Source: Candidatus Colimonas fimequi (GTDB taxonomy: Bacteria > Bacillota > Clostridia > Peptostreptococcales > Anaerovoracaceae). Taken from it: a DNA stretch of 8,277 bases. Positions within the stretch are counted from its first letter, which is position 1; every line of letters starts with the position of its first letter. The position numbers and the translations under genes were made by a program. The notes below the pieces were generated by a model. It was not told where the DNA came from. It saw nothing but the letters and a program-made list of their open reading frames with translations, and ran no database searches. Shown piece by piece: positions 1-6,100 of the stretch. The stretch covers positions 1 through 8,277 of the forward strand of contig JAGHTQ010000078.1 in NCBI GenBank assembly GCA_018065295.1, in the 5' to 3' direction.

Positions 1-1493
1 TAGTCAGCGAACTTCTCAGTTACTGTCATCAGCTTAACCTGTACAGGAGCCAGCCAGAGTGGGAACTTACCAGCGAAGTGCTCGATAAGGATACCGATGA
101 AACGTTCGATTGATCCGAAGATTACTCTGTGGATCATTACTGGTCTGTGCTTCTCGCCGTCTGAACCGATGTAGTTGATGTCGAATCTCTGTGGCAGCTG
201 CATATCAAGCTGAATAGTGCCGCACTGCCATGTTCTGAGAAGTGAGTCTTCAAGGTGGAAGTCAAGCTTAGGGCCATAGAATGCGCCGTCGCCTTCGTTA
301 ATTACGTATGGAACGCCAATGCTCTCCATAGCTTCCTTCAGTGCTGTTTCTGCAGTTTCCCATTCTTCGTCAGTACCCATTGAATCTTCTGGTCTTGTTG
401 ACAGTTCAATGTGGTATGTGAATCCGAACATCTTGTAAACGTCGTCAATGAACTTAACAACGCCAACTACTTCATCCTTAATCTGTTCTGGGAGCATGAA
501 GATATGAGCATCGTCCTGTGTGAATGTTCTAACTCTCATGAGACCGTGAAGCGCTCCTGACAGTTCGTGTCTGTGAACCTGACCCAGTTCGCCCATTCTT
601 ACTGGGAATTCTCTATATGACCAAAGCTTACGCTTATATGCCAGAAGTGAACCAGGACAGTTCATTGGCTTGATTGCATAAGGTTCGTCGTCAATCTGAG
701 TGAAGTACATGTTGTCCTTGTAGTGATCCCAGTGACCTGATGTTCTCCACAGATGTTCGTTCATGATAAGAGGAGTCTTGATTTCTTCGTATCCTCTCTT
801 GCGGTGTTCCTGCTTCCAGAAGTTCTCCAGTTCGTTTCTGATAATCATTCCCTTAGGCATGAAGAATGGGAATCCAGGACCTTCGTCATAGATTGCGAAA
901 AGATCCATCTCCTTACCGATCTTACGGTGGTCTCTCTTCTTAGCTTCTTCGTATCTTGTCAGATATTCATCCAGCTGTGCCTGACTTGGGAAGCAAGTTC
1001 CGTAGATTCTCTGAAGCATCTTACGGTTTGAGTCGCCTCTCCAGTATGCACCAGCAATGCTCATCAGCTTAACAGCCTTGATCTGACCAGTTGATTCCAT
1101 GTGTGGACCAGCACAAAGGTCTACGAAATCGCCCTGCTGATAGAATGAAATTACTGCATCTTCAGGCAGATCCTGAATCAGTTCTACCTTGTAGATTTCT
1201 CCCATGTCTGACATGTACTTAATAGCAGCATTTCTAGGCATTTCGAATCTCTCCAGCTTATAGTTAGCCTGGATGATCTTCTTCATTTCCTTCTGAATCT
1301 TAAGAAGATCCTGTTCAGTCAGCTTATGTTCCATATCGAAATCATAGTAGAATCCGTGAAGAACCGCAGGACCGATTGCCAGCTTAGCATCTGGCCACAG
1401 CTTCTTAACTGCCTGTGCCATTATGTGTGATGTAGTATGTCTATAAGTATCTTTAACGTGTTCGTCTTCCCAATTTAGCTTCTCTTTTGCCAT
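1..1493 (-). CDS. thrS: Threonyl-tRNA synthetase, TGS-less form, 3' end cut by window edge
   Basis: This cytoplasmic class II synthetase charges tRNA-Thr with threonine. The first 497 residues are visible; the frame is still open at base 1, and by comparison with E. coli ThrRS most of the anticodon-binding domain is missing. The editing domain carries the HxxxH pair (His19, His23) and CAGPH (Cys127, His131). The catalytic core has the three zinc ligands Cys279 (in MNCPG), His330 (in DDAHIF) and His455 (in MIHR), plus the motif 2 region HRHELSGALHGLMRVR and motif 3 Arg464 (in GSIERFIGIL). The protein starts directly before the editing domain, so the roughly 60-residue TGS domain of E. coli ThrRS is absent. 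The start is supported by AGAGAGG at 1508-1502, 8 bases upstream; no in-frame ATG lies between it and the end of ddl. It follows ddl by 16 bases and is probably cotranscribed with it. Editing and catalytic residues look intact. Confidence 0.96.
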   Translation of the reverse strand, partial: MAKEKLNWEDEHVKDTYRHTTSHIMAQAVKKLWPDAKLAIGPAVLHGFYYDFDMEHKLTEQDLLKIQKEMKKIIQANYKLERFEMPRNAAIKYMSDMGEIYKVELIQDLPEDAVISFYQQGDFVDLCAGPHMESTGQIKAVKLMSIAGAYWRGDSNRKMLQRIYGTCFPSQAQLDEYLTRYEEAKKRDHRKIGKEMDLFAIYDEGPGFPFFMPKGMIIRNELENFWKQEHRKRGYEEIKTPLIMNEHLWRTSGHWDHYKDNMYFTQIDDEPYAIKPMNCPGSLLAYKRKLWSYREFPVRMGELGQVHRHELSGALHGLMRVRTFTQDDAHIFMLPEQIKDEVVGVVKFIDDVYKMFGFTYHIELSTRPEDSMGTDEEWETAETALKEAMESIGVPYVINEGDGAFYGPKLDFHLEDSLLRTWQCGTIQLDMQLPQRFDINYIGSDGEKHRPVMIHRVIFGSIERFIGILIEHFAGKFPLWLAPVQVKLMTVTEKFAD

Positions 1494-1501
1494 TTGATAT
1501 A

Positions 1502-1508
1502 CCTCTCT
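1502..1508 (-). promoter_or_regulatory. Ribosome binding site that fixes the short thrS start
   Basis: AGAGAGG lies 8 bases upstream of the ATG at 1493 and just after the ddl stop codon (1512-1510). It supports the short N-terminus of ThrRS: translation begins here, and a TGS domain encoded further upstream would have to lie inside ddl, which is intact in another frame. Confidence 0.8.
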
Positions 1509-1509
1509 T

Positions 1510-2598
1510 CTATAAACTAAATTTGCTATTATCCTTGTTATCCAGTGCCAGTTCAATGAGTCTGTCAATTAACTGGTCATATGGAATTCCAGTCGCACCC
1601 CAAAGCTGAGGGTACATGCTGATGCTGGTGAAACCAGGTAATGTATTGATTTCGTTGAACACTACCTTGCCATCGTCCTGGAGGAAGAAGTCTACACGTG
1701 ATAAGCCCTTGCATCCCATTACCTTATAAACTGTAATAGCTGCATTTCTTACCTCGTCTTCCTTCTCCTTAGGAAGATCCGTGACAATCGCTGTCCTTGA
1801 TTCAGCATTGGTATATTTCGCATCGAAGTCATAGAATTCGTTTGCTGCGAAAATCTCACCGATTACTGATGCCTTAGGGTCGTCGTTGCCAAGAACTGCA
1901 ACTTCGATTTCCCTACCAACGATAGTTTCTTCTACGAGAAGTTTAGTATCTACAGCGAAAGCCTTATCAAGGCCCTGCTCTAAATCTTCAGCTGTCTTAA
2001 CCTTGCTGATTCCAACTGATGAACCAGCGTTAGCAGGCTTAACAAACAGGGGATACTTACCACCGAAGTATTCGTTGATTCTAGCCATTTCGGCAGCCTT
2101 GTCAACTTCGTATATGTTCTTCAGGGAAACAAATGTGTCTGCCTGATTAACTGTTCCGTTCTGGTTTACCATTGCCTTGGTAATAGCCTTATCCATACCT
2201 GCTGCTGATGCTGCAACACCAGGTCCTACGAAAGGAATACCTGCAATCTGGAGTATACCCTGAATAGTTCCATCCTCTGCATTCTGACCATGCATTACAG
2301 GATGTACTACATCGATATACTTCTTAGTAATAGTTCCGTCTGCCTCTTCAATGATGAGTCCGTGAGTTAATCTGTCAGGTGAAATAACTGCAGGCTTATT
2401 TGATGGGTTTTTCTCCCATGAGCCGTCTGAAATTTCTTCTGCAGATGCCTCAGTATAATACCATTCACCCTTCTTGGTAATACCAACAGTTGTGATATCA
2501 TACTTCTCCTTGTTGATGTTGTTTAACACAGAAGCAGTGCTTAATCTTGAAATGTCGTGTTCTGATGAAACACCGCCAAACAAAATGAGTATATTCAT
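1510..2598 (-). CDS. ddl: D-alanine--D-alanine ligase
   Basis: This cytoplasmic ATP-grasp enzyme joins two D-alanines to make the dipeptide that ends the peptidoglycan stem peptide. The 362 residues match the usual length of Gram-positive Ddl. Visible family landmarks are GGVSSEHDIS with Glu13 near the N-terminus, the MHGQNAEDGTIQG loop (about 102-114), KPANAGSSVGISKV (187-200) with the substrate-contact serines, GREIEVAVLG, FYDFDAKY with Lys261-Tyr262, GLSRVDFF with Arg301 and Asp303, and NEINTLPGFTSISMYP with metal ligands Glu316 and Asn318. Tyr262 is the residue that in this family marks D-Ala-D-Ala ligases; D-Ala-D-Lac ligases of the Leuconostoc type have Phe there, and VanA-type enzymes differ more widely. 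I therefore infer ordinary D-Ala-D-Ala activity rather than glycopeptide resistance. AAAGGA at 2612-2607 sits 8 bases before the ATG. The gene follows the LCP ligase by 43 bases, which hold a small hairpin, and precedes thrS by 16 bases. Confidence 0.95.
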   Translation of the reverse strand: MNILILFGGVSSEHDISRLSTASVLNNINKEKYDITTVGITKKGEWYYTEASAEEISDGSWEKNPSNKPAVISPDRLTHGLIIEEADGTITKKYIDVVHPVMHGQNAEDGTIQGILQIAGIPFVGPGVAASAAGMDKAITKAMVNQNGTVNQADTFVSLKNIYEVDKAAEMARINEYFGGKYPLFVKPANAGSSVGISKVKTAEDLEQGLDKAFAVDTKLLVEETIVGREIEVAVLGNDDPKASVIGEIFAANEFYDFDAKYTNAESRTAIVTDLPKEKEDEVRNAAITVYKVMGCKGLSRVDFFLQDDGKVVFNEINTLPGFTSISMYPQLWGATGIPYDQLIDRLIELALDNKDNSKFSL

Positions 2599-2617
2599 TC
2601 TTACCGTCCTTTAGCCT

Positions 2618-2634
2618 TGGCAGCATAGCTGCCA
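2618..2634 (-). repeat. GC-rich intercistronic hairpin between LCP ligase gene and ddl
   Basis: On the minus strand TGGCAGC-TAT-GCTGCCA forms a perfect 7-bp stem with a 3-base loop. It starts 7 bases after the LCP stop codon and ends 5 bases before the AAAGGA ribosome binding site of ddl. No run of T follows, so it does not look like a full intrinsic terminator. A role in mRNA stability, processing or tuning of ddl translation is possible but is inference. Confidence 0.5.
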
Positions 2635-2641
2635 GAGCGAT

Positions 2642-4018
2642 TTAATAATATCCTGTCTTAGCTGAAATAGCTTCACTGATTTCCTGAACACGCTGTGTTG
2701 GAGTGTATCCTTCCTGCTCGAAGAATTCTTCATGAAGCTGTGAAACGTTTGACTGAAGAGTTACAGGAGGGCCATACCATGCGTTTCCTGTCCATCCTCT
2801 TACGTTATATGGCCAGCCAGTTGTTGATGAAGTCATGTCAAATGTATTGAGCTTGAGCATCATTCCAAGCATGTCTGCAGAAGACATGTTTGTCTTGATT
2901 TCAGGCATAATGTCCTTAGAAATCTTCTTCAGAGTCTTATAGTCCATTGACTTGCACTTCTCAAATACAGCCTTAACAACGATCTTCATTCTTTCGTTTC
3001 TTCTGTAGTCGCCTGTTGCAGCGTCCTTACGAATTCTTGAATATGTTACAGCCTGAACACCATTAAGGTTCTGCTTACCTGCCTGTTCAATAAGCTGTTT
3101 GCTTCCGCCAATGTGCTTCTGAGTGTTGATGATGTACTTGTTCATCTGCTGGATTTCTGAATCCTTGATTTCAACTTCTACACCACCAACTGCGTCAACC
3201 AGGTCAGCCACTGCCTTCCAGTTAACTACTACAACTTCCTTAATGTTCAGGTCAAGGTTGCTGTTAAGTGTATAGAGCATCTTAGTTGGACCACCATAGA
3301 AGTATCCGTGTGTTACCTTATCAAGTCCAACGTCGTCACCCAGATTAAGCATTGTGTCTCTGTAAACAGAGAACATCTTAATTTCATTAGTTTCCTTGTT
3401 AATGCTTGCGATGATGATTGAGTCACTTCTGCTGCCAGAGTCATCGCTCATGTTTCTAGCATCGATACCGAGAACTGCAATGTTTCTGTAACCTGCAAGT
3501 TCTTCGTCAACAGCCGGATCAATACCGATGAGTGCTGGATCAAGTTCCACCTTAGTTACGTTGTTGAGAGTACTTGTTGCAACGGCCAGAACTGTTGCAA
3601 TGCCTGCTCCAAGAAGGAGTACCAGAACAAGAACAACGATCAGTGAGATCTTAAGGCCCTTATTCTTCTTTTTCTTCTTGCCGCCATTGCCGCCGTGCTT
3701 AGCAGCCTTCTTAGCTTCCTTCTTCTCTGCACGAGTCATCTTGTCAGCTCTGTTTCTGCTGCCAGGCTCAGCAACAGGTTCCTTGCGCTTCTTAGGCTGT
3801 GCCTGTGGCTTGCTTGCTCTATGCTGTCTGTCGATATAAGCAAGTTCATCTTCCTGCTCATTGTTTCTTAAATGCTTATTTGAAACATATGAACCGTATA
3901 ATGTATCGTCCTTAATGTAATTACCCCTGTCACTTCTATTCTCGCGAAGGCTCAGGTATTCCTGGTATGCCTGCTGTCTAGCACGCTCTTCTTCGCTTCT
4001 GTACCTCATGTCGCCCAT
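2642..4018 (-). CDS. LytR-CpsA-Psr (LCP) family cell-wall glycopolymer ligase
   Basis: LCP proteins move a glycopolymer (teichoic acid, capsule or similar) from its undecaprenyl carrier onto peptidoglycan, on the outer face of the membrane. The 458 residues form a long cytoplasmic part (about 1-121) rich in Arg, Glu and Lys and ending in a polybasic stretch (GGKKKKKNKG), one membrane helix (about 122-147), and the extracellular LCP domain (about 176-350). Conserved motifs are IAVLGIDAR (180-188), SRSDS with Asp199, SVYRDT with Arg220-Asp221, VDAVGGVEVEI (274-284), YSRIRK with Arg328 and Arg330, and DYRRNER (337-343). These Asp and Arg residues bind the metal and pyrophosphate in characterised members. 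A roughly 100-residue tail of no recognised domain follows. GAAAGGAG lies at 4038-4031, giving a rather long 12-base spacer to the ATG; no better in-frame start is visible. It is first in a likely operon with ddl and thrS. The polymer it transfers cannot be told from the sequence. Confidence 0.94.
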   Translation of the reverse strand: MGDMRYRSEEERARQQAYQEYLSLRENRSDRGNYIKDDTLYGSYVSNKHLRNNEQEDELAYIDRQHRASKPQAQPKKRKEPVAEPGSRNRADKMTRAEKKEAKKAAKHGGNGGKKKKKNKGLKISLIVVLVLVLLLGAGIATVLAVATSTLNNVTKVELDPALIGIDPAVDEELAGYRNIAVLGIDARNMSDDSGSRSDSIIIASINKETNEIKMFSVYRDTMLNLGDDVGLDKVTHGYFYGGPTKMLYTLNSNLDLNIKEVVVVNWKAVADLVDAVGGVEVEIKDSEIQQMNKYIINTQKHIGGSKQLIEQAGKQNLNGVQAVTYSRIRKDAATGDYRRNERMKIVVKAVFEKCKSMDYKTLKKISKDIMPEIKTNMSSADMLGMMLKLNTFDMTSSTTGWPYNVRGWTGNAWYGPPVTLQSNVSQLHEEFFEQEGYTPTQRVQEISEAISAKTGYY

Positions 4019-4053
4019 GGTAATACATTTCTCCTTTCAAAATTTAACGTATT

Positions 4054-4083
4054 ATTATATCACGTAACCTATATCTACCGCAA
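4054..4083 (-). promoter_or_regulatory. Extended -10 sigma-A type promoter for the LCP-ddl-thrS run
   Basis: A perfect TATAAT lies at 4059-4054, preceded by TG one base upstream (4062-4061), which makes an extended -10 element. A partial -35, TTGCGG, lies at 4083-4078 with an 18-base spacer and touches the last bases before the gtrA stop codon. Transcription would start near 4047, leaving a leader of about 28 bases before the LCP start. That is too short for a T-box or riboswitch. No terminator is visible between gtrA and this promoter, so read-through from gtrA may also contribute. Confidence 0.7.
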
Positions 4084-4497
4084 CTATCTGCCGGATTCCC
4101 CAGCAAATACGAAGTATCTCTGTCCAATATAGTTAAGTCCTACAAACAGTACCATTCCAACACACATTGCCACATTCTCCTGGATGCTTACAGATGCAGC
4201 TGCCAGCACATATGCGCATGCAGGTTTCGCCATCCCATAAGCGATAATCCAGCACCCAGCTATGTTTATGACAAATCGTGAGATACTCCTTGCGTTGTTG
4301 CCCTTGTAATTAAATGTGAATCTGCTATTAAGCACATAACTGAGAATACTTCCCACAATATAGTTGGCTGCCGATGATACCCAGTAGGAGCAGCCTGCCA
4401 GATTGTAGAGAAGGAACATGAGCCCCGTTCCTACAATGGTGTTGCAGATACCAACTATTATGAACTTGAAGGTCTTCTCATCAACAATCTTCTTCAT
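4084..4497 (-). CDS. GtrA-family four-helix membrane protein
   Basis: GtrA-like proteins are small membrane proteins thought to help move polyprenyl-phosphate-linked sugars across the membrane for glycosylation of cell-surface polymers. The 137 residues fit the family length and topology, with hydrophobic helices at about 11-31, 38-57, 74-97 and 107-125. Family-like segments are FKFIIVGICNT near the start, VLNSRFTF after helix 2 (residues 55-62) and LNYIGQRYFVF at the end (121-131), which resemble the usual NFxxNRxxxF pattern. The gene starts 15 bases after the lysozyme gene and has only a weak ribosome binding site (TTGAGAA directly before the ATG), so translation may be coupled to the lysozyme gene. 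No glycosyltransferase partner is visible in the window, so the sugar moved is unknown. Family membership is fairly sure; the role is inferred from the family. Confidence 0.88.
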   Translation of the reverse strand: MKKIVDEKTFKFIIVGICNTIVGTGLMFLLYNLAGCSYWVSSAANYIVGSILSYVLNSRFTFNYKGNNARSISRFVINIAGCWIIAYGMAKPACAYVLAAASVSIQENVAMCVGMVLFVGLNYIGQRYFVFAGESGR

Positions 4498-4512
4498 TTC
4501 TCAATCAGAATA

Positions 4513-5952
4513 CTATTCAATAACCTTAAGATAATCCTTGTGAACCCAGTAACCGCCACTTGTCTGCCACCACTTGCCGTTCTTGCAGATAATCTTAAGT
4601 TCCTTGTTCTTCTTGAATAATCCCTTTGATTTAAACTTCTTGCCAGCGCCTGTTCTATAGTTCAGGTTTGCCTTAGTCTTCACCTTGCAGATAACTGCAT
4701 AACCCTTGTCAGTGAATGTATATTTCTTACCGTTAATGGTCTTGGTAACTCCCTTGTACATTGCACCCTTAGAGTCGAAACCATAGTAGTAATTGCCGAT
4801 TTTCTTATATGCATCCTTATAAACAGCGCCTGTTGATGTTGCATAGTACTTCTTGCCGCTTACTGTGAACCACTTGCTCTTATACAGTTTATTCTTCTCG
4901 TAGTAATAGAATAACTTGCCTGAAGCGTCAGTAATCCAGCCCTTCTTAACACTAGGAGCTGCCACAACCTCATCTTCGCTTGTCAGGTTTTCACCCTCTG
5001 CCAGGTTAGTATTAACAGATATTGTACTTCCTGATGATGAAGATTTAGTGTATTTCTTATATGTGAAGTTAACATCTACTCTTCCAGTAATGCCGCTTGT
5101 CTTGTAATCGCTTGCGCTCTGCCAGATACCGCAGTTCTTGCCAGAATATGAACATCCTGTAACACTGTTATTGTACTGAGCAACCCACTTCTCGTATGCA
5201 TCAAGGTTCTTGCATTCCAGCTTGTTTCTCCACCAGTAAAGGCTGGCGTAGATACCAGGAGTGTAGCCTGCAGCCTTGATTTCTTTGCAAAAATTCTCAG
5301 CGTATGACTGGATAGTCGCATTCTTACACTTACCAGTAGTCTTACCGTCTTCGATGTCATAGTAAACAGGGTAAGTAGGATGTGTGCCCTTGAGAAGTCT
5401 CTTAACATGTGCGATTTCGCTCTTGTTCTTAGCAGCTGTGTTCGCGTATGAATAAAGATAGAAACCGTAAGGAATTCCGTACTTCTCACACTGTTCTACG
5501 TTATATTTAAACTTAGCATCATCCTGGGATGGATAGTCACTACCGAATCCCATGCGGATAATGGCGAAAGTTACGTCTGTCTTCTTAACCTTAGACCAGT
5601 CGATAGTCTTCTGCCAGCTACTAACGTCGACGCCCTTGCTTAAGGCACCTGTGAGAACCTTAGTACCAGTACCGTTAAAGAAGGTACCATCGGATCTCTT
5701 AGCCCACGCATTAGCACTTGACATAAGTGTTGCACCGCAGTTGTCAATGCTGTCACCGTCATCGAATTCGTCTTCTGCCCAGTGACCCATAACTGACTGT
5801 TCATCCAGTTCTTCTTCTGTCATTCCCTTGACCGTCTTACCGTCGAGAACCGCCGGATCGTCGTCTGTCGCAGCATAAACCACTCCAGCAGGGATCAAAG
5901 TTGTCATTAACATCATTGCTGTAATAAGCAATGATGTAAGAGTTCGTTTCAT
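4513..5952 (-). CDS. Secreted GH25 lysozyme with four aromatic wall-binding repeats and SH3b
   Basis: This predicted N-acetylmuramidase would cut the MurNAc-GlcNAc bond of peptidoglycan outside the cell. Numbering from the ATG at 5952 gives 479 residues. A signal peptide covers about 1-27, with likely cleavage after VYA. A spacer to about 105 precedes the GH25 domain (about 106-301), which has Asp109 in GVDVSSWQ, the DxE pair Asp199 and Glu201 in YYDIED, and Asp293 in RVDVNF. A Ser-rich linker (SSSSGS) follows. Four repeats of about 21 residues, rich in Tyr and Gly (338-422), resemble choline- or glucan-binding repeats. An SH3b domain (about 424-478) contains LNYRTGAGKKFKSKG and ends GYWVHKDYL. 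An in-frame ATG at 5970 would add six residues, but it overlaps the GGAGG ribosome binding site, so I use 5952. It is a paralogue of the lysozyme at 6101-7762. It may act in wall remodelling, cell separation or defence against other bacteria. Confidence 0.94.
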   Translation of the reverse strand: MKRTLTSLLITAMMLMTTLIPAGVVYAATDDDPAVLDGKTVKGMTEEELDEQSVMGHWAEDEFDDGDSIDNCGATLMSSANAWAKRSDGTFFNGTGTKVLTGALSKGVDVSSWQKTIDWSKVKKTDVTFAIIRMGFGSDYPSQDDAKFKYNVEQCEKYGIPYGFYLYSYANTAAKNKSEIAHVKRLLKGTHPTYPVYYDIEDGKTTGKCKNATIQSYAENFCKEIKAAGYTPGIYASLYWWRNKLECKNLDAYEKWVAQYNNSVTGCSYSGKNCGIWQSASDYKTSGITGRVDVNFTYKKYTKSSSSGSTISVNTNLAEGENLTSEDEVVAAPSVKKGWITDASGKLFYYYEKNKLYKSKWFTVSGKKYYATSTGAVYKDAYKKIGNYYYGFDSKGAMYKGVTKTINGKKYTFTDKGYAVICKVKTKANLNYRTGAGKKFKSKGLFKKNKELKIICKNGKWWQTSGGYWVHKDYLKVIE

Positions 5953-5963
5953 ATTTGAATCTA

Positions 5964-5968
5964 CCTCC
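5964..5968 (-). promoter_or_regulatory. Ribosome binding site that decides the lysozyme start
   Basis: GGAGG at 5968-5964 lies 11 bases before the ATG at 5952. The first G of this site is also the last base of the longer frame's ATG (5970-5968), so that upstream ATG cannot be served by it. Starting at 5952 also gives a clean signal peptide beginning MKRTLTSLL. Confidence 0.85.
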
Positions 5969-5975
5969 ATTGCAT

Positions 5976-6033
5976 AGTATACCTAGTTTAGCGTATATAT
6001 AGTCAGCATACTACAATATATTGGTAAATTCAA
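5976..6033 (-). promoter_or_regulatory. Candidate promoter for the 4513-5952 lysozyme (and gtrA)
   Basis: This AT-rich stretch lies between the terminator of the upstream lysozyme and the ribosome binding site of this one, so a promoter is expected. One candidate is TTGAAT (6033-6028), a 17-base spacer, then TATGCT (6010-6005). Another is a closer -10, TATACT (5981-5976), with only a poor -35 (TGACTA at 6005-6000). A 10-bp palindrome, CAATATATTG (6023-6014), sits in the first spacer. Neither pair is a full consensus match, so the exact start is uncertain. Confidence 0.4.
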
Positions 6034-6048
6034 GCAAAAGGGGCCATT

Positions 6049-6086
6049 TACACACAAAATGACCGATGGCAGATGCCATCGGTCAT
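6049..6086 (-). terminator. Intrinsic terminator after the 6101-7762 lysozyme
   Basis: On the minus strand ATGACCGATGGC pairs perfectly with GCCATCGGTCAT around an ATCT loop (6086-6059), giving a 12-bp GC-rich stem. TTTTGTGTGT follows, overlapping the last base of the stem. It begins 14 bases after the lysozyme stop codon. The T-run is interrupted by G, but the stem is strong and the position is right. It separates the upstream lysozyme from the downstream one, so the two are probably transcribed independently. Confidence 0.88.
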
Positions 6087-6100
6087 GATTCGCGAAATTA

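Noticed and set aside
753..1031. Plus-strand open frame of 92 codons opposite thrS
   Set aside because: It is antisense to the conserved ThrRS catalytic domain, and its sequence has no recognisable family features.
1510..2598. Glycopeptide-resistance type D-Ala-D-Lac or D-Ala-D-Ser ligase
   Set aside because: The Lys261-Tyr262 pair in FYDFDAKY fits D-Ala-D-Ala ligases, and no vanH, vanX or vanT-like neighbours are present.
3528..3839. Plus-strand open frame of 103 codons opposite the LCP gene, with a run of phenylalanines
   Set aside because: It is the complement of the Lys/Arg/Glu-rich cytoplasmic region of the LCP protein; poly-Lys codons read backwards give poly-Phe. It has no homology signal that I recognise.
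5076..5489. 137-codon open frame on the same strand inside the 4513-5952 lysozyme
   Set aside because: It is an out-of-frame reading of the well-supported GH25 domain, with no recognisable motifs.
5953..5970. Longer lysozyme start at the ATG 5970-5968
   Set aside because: That ATG overlaps the GGAGG ribosome binding site of the ATG at 5952, and the extra six residues would precede a normal signal peptide.
6014..6023. 10-bp palindrome CAATATATTG in the spacer of the candidate lysozyme promoter, as a possible operator
   Set aside because: Short AT-rich palindromes are common by chance; it does not extend by another pair and no second copy was found in the window.
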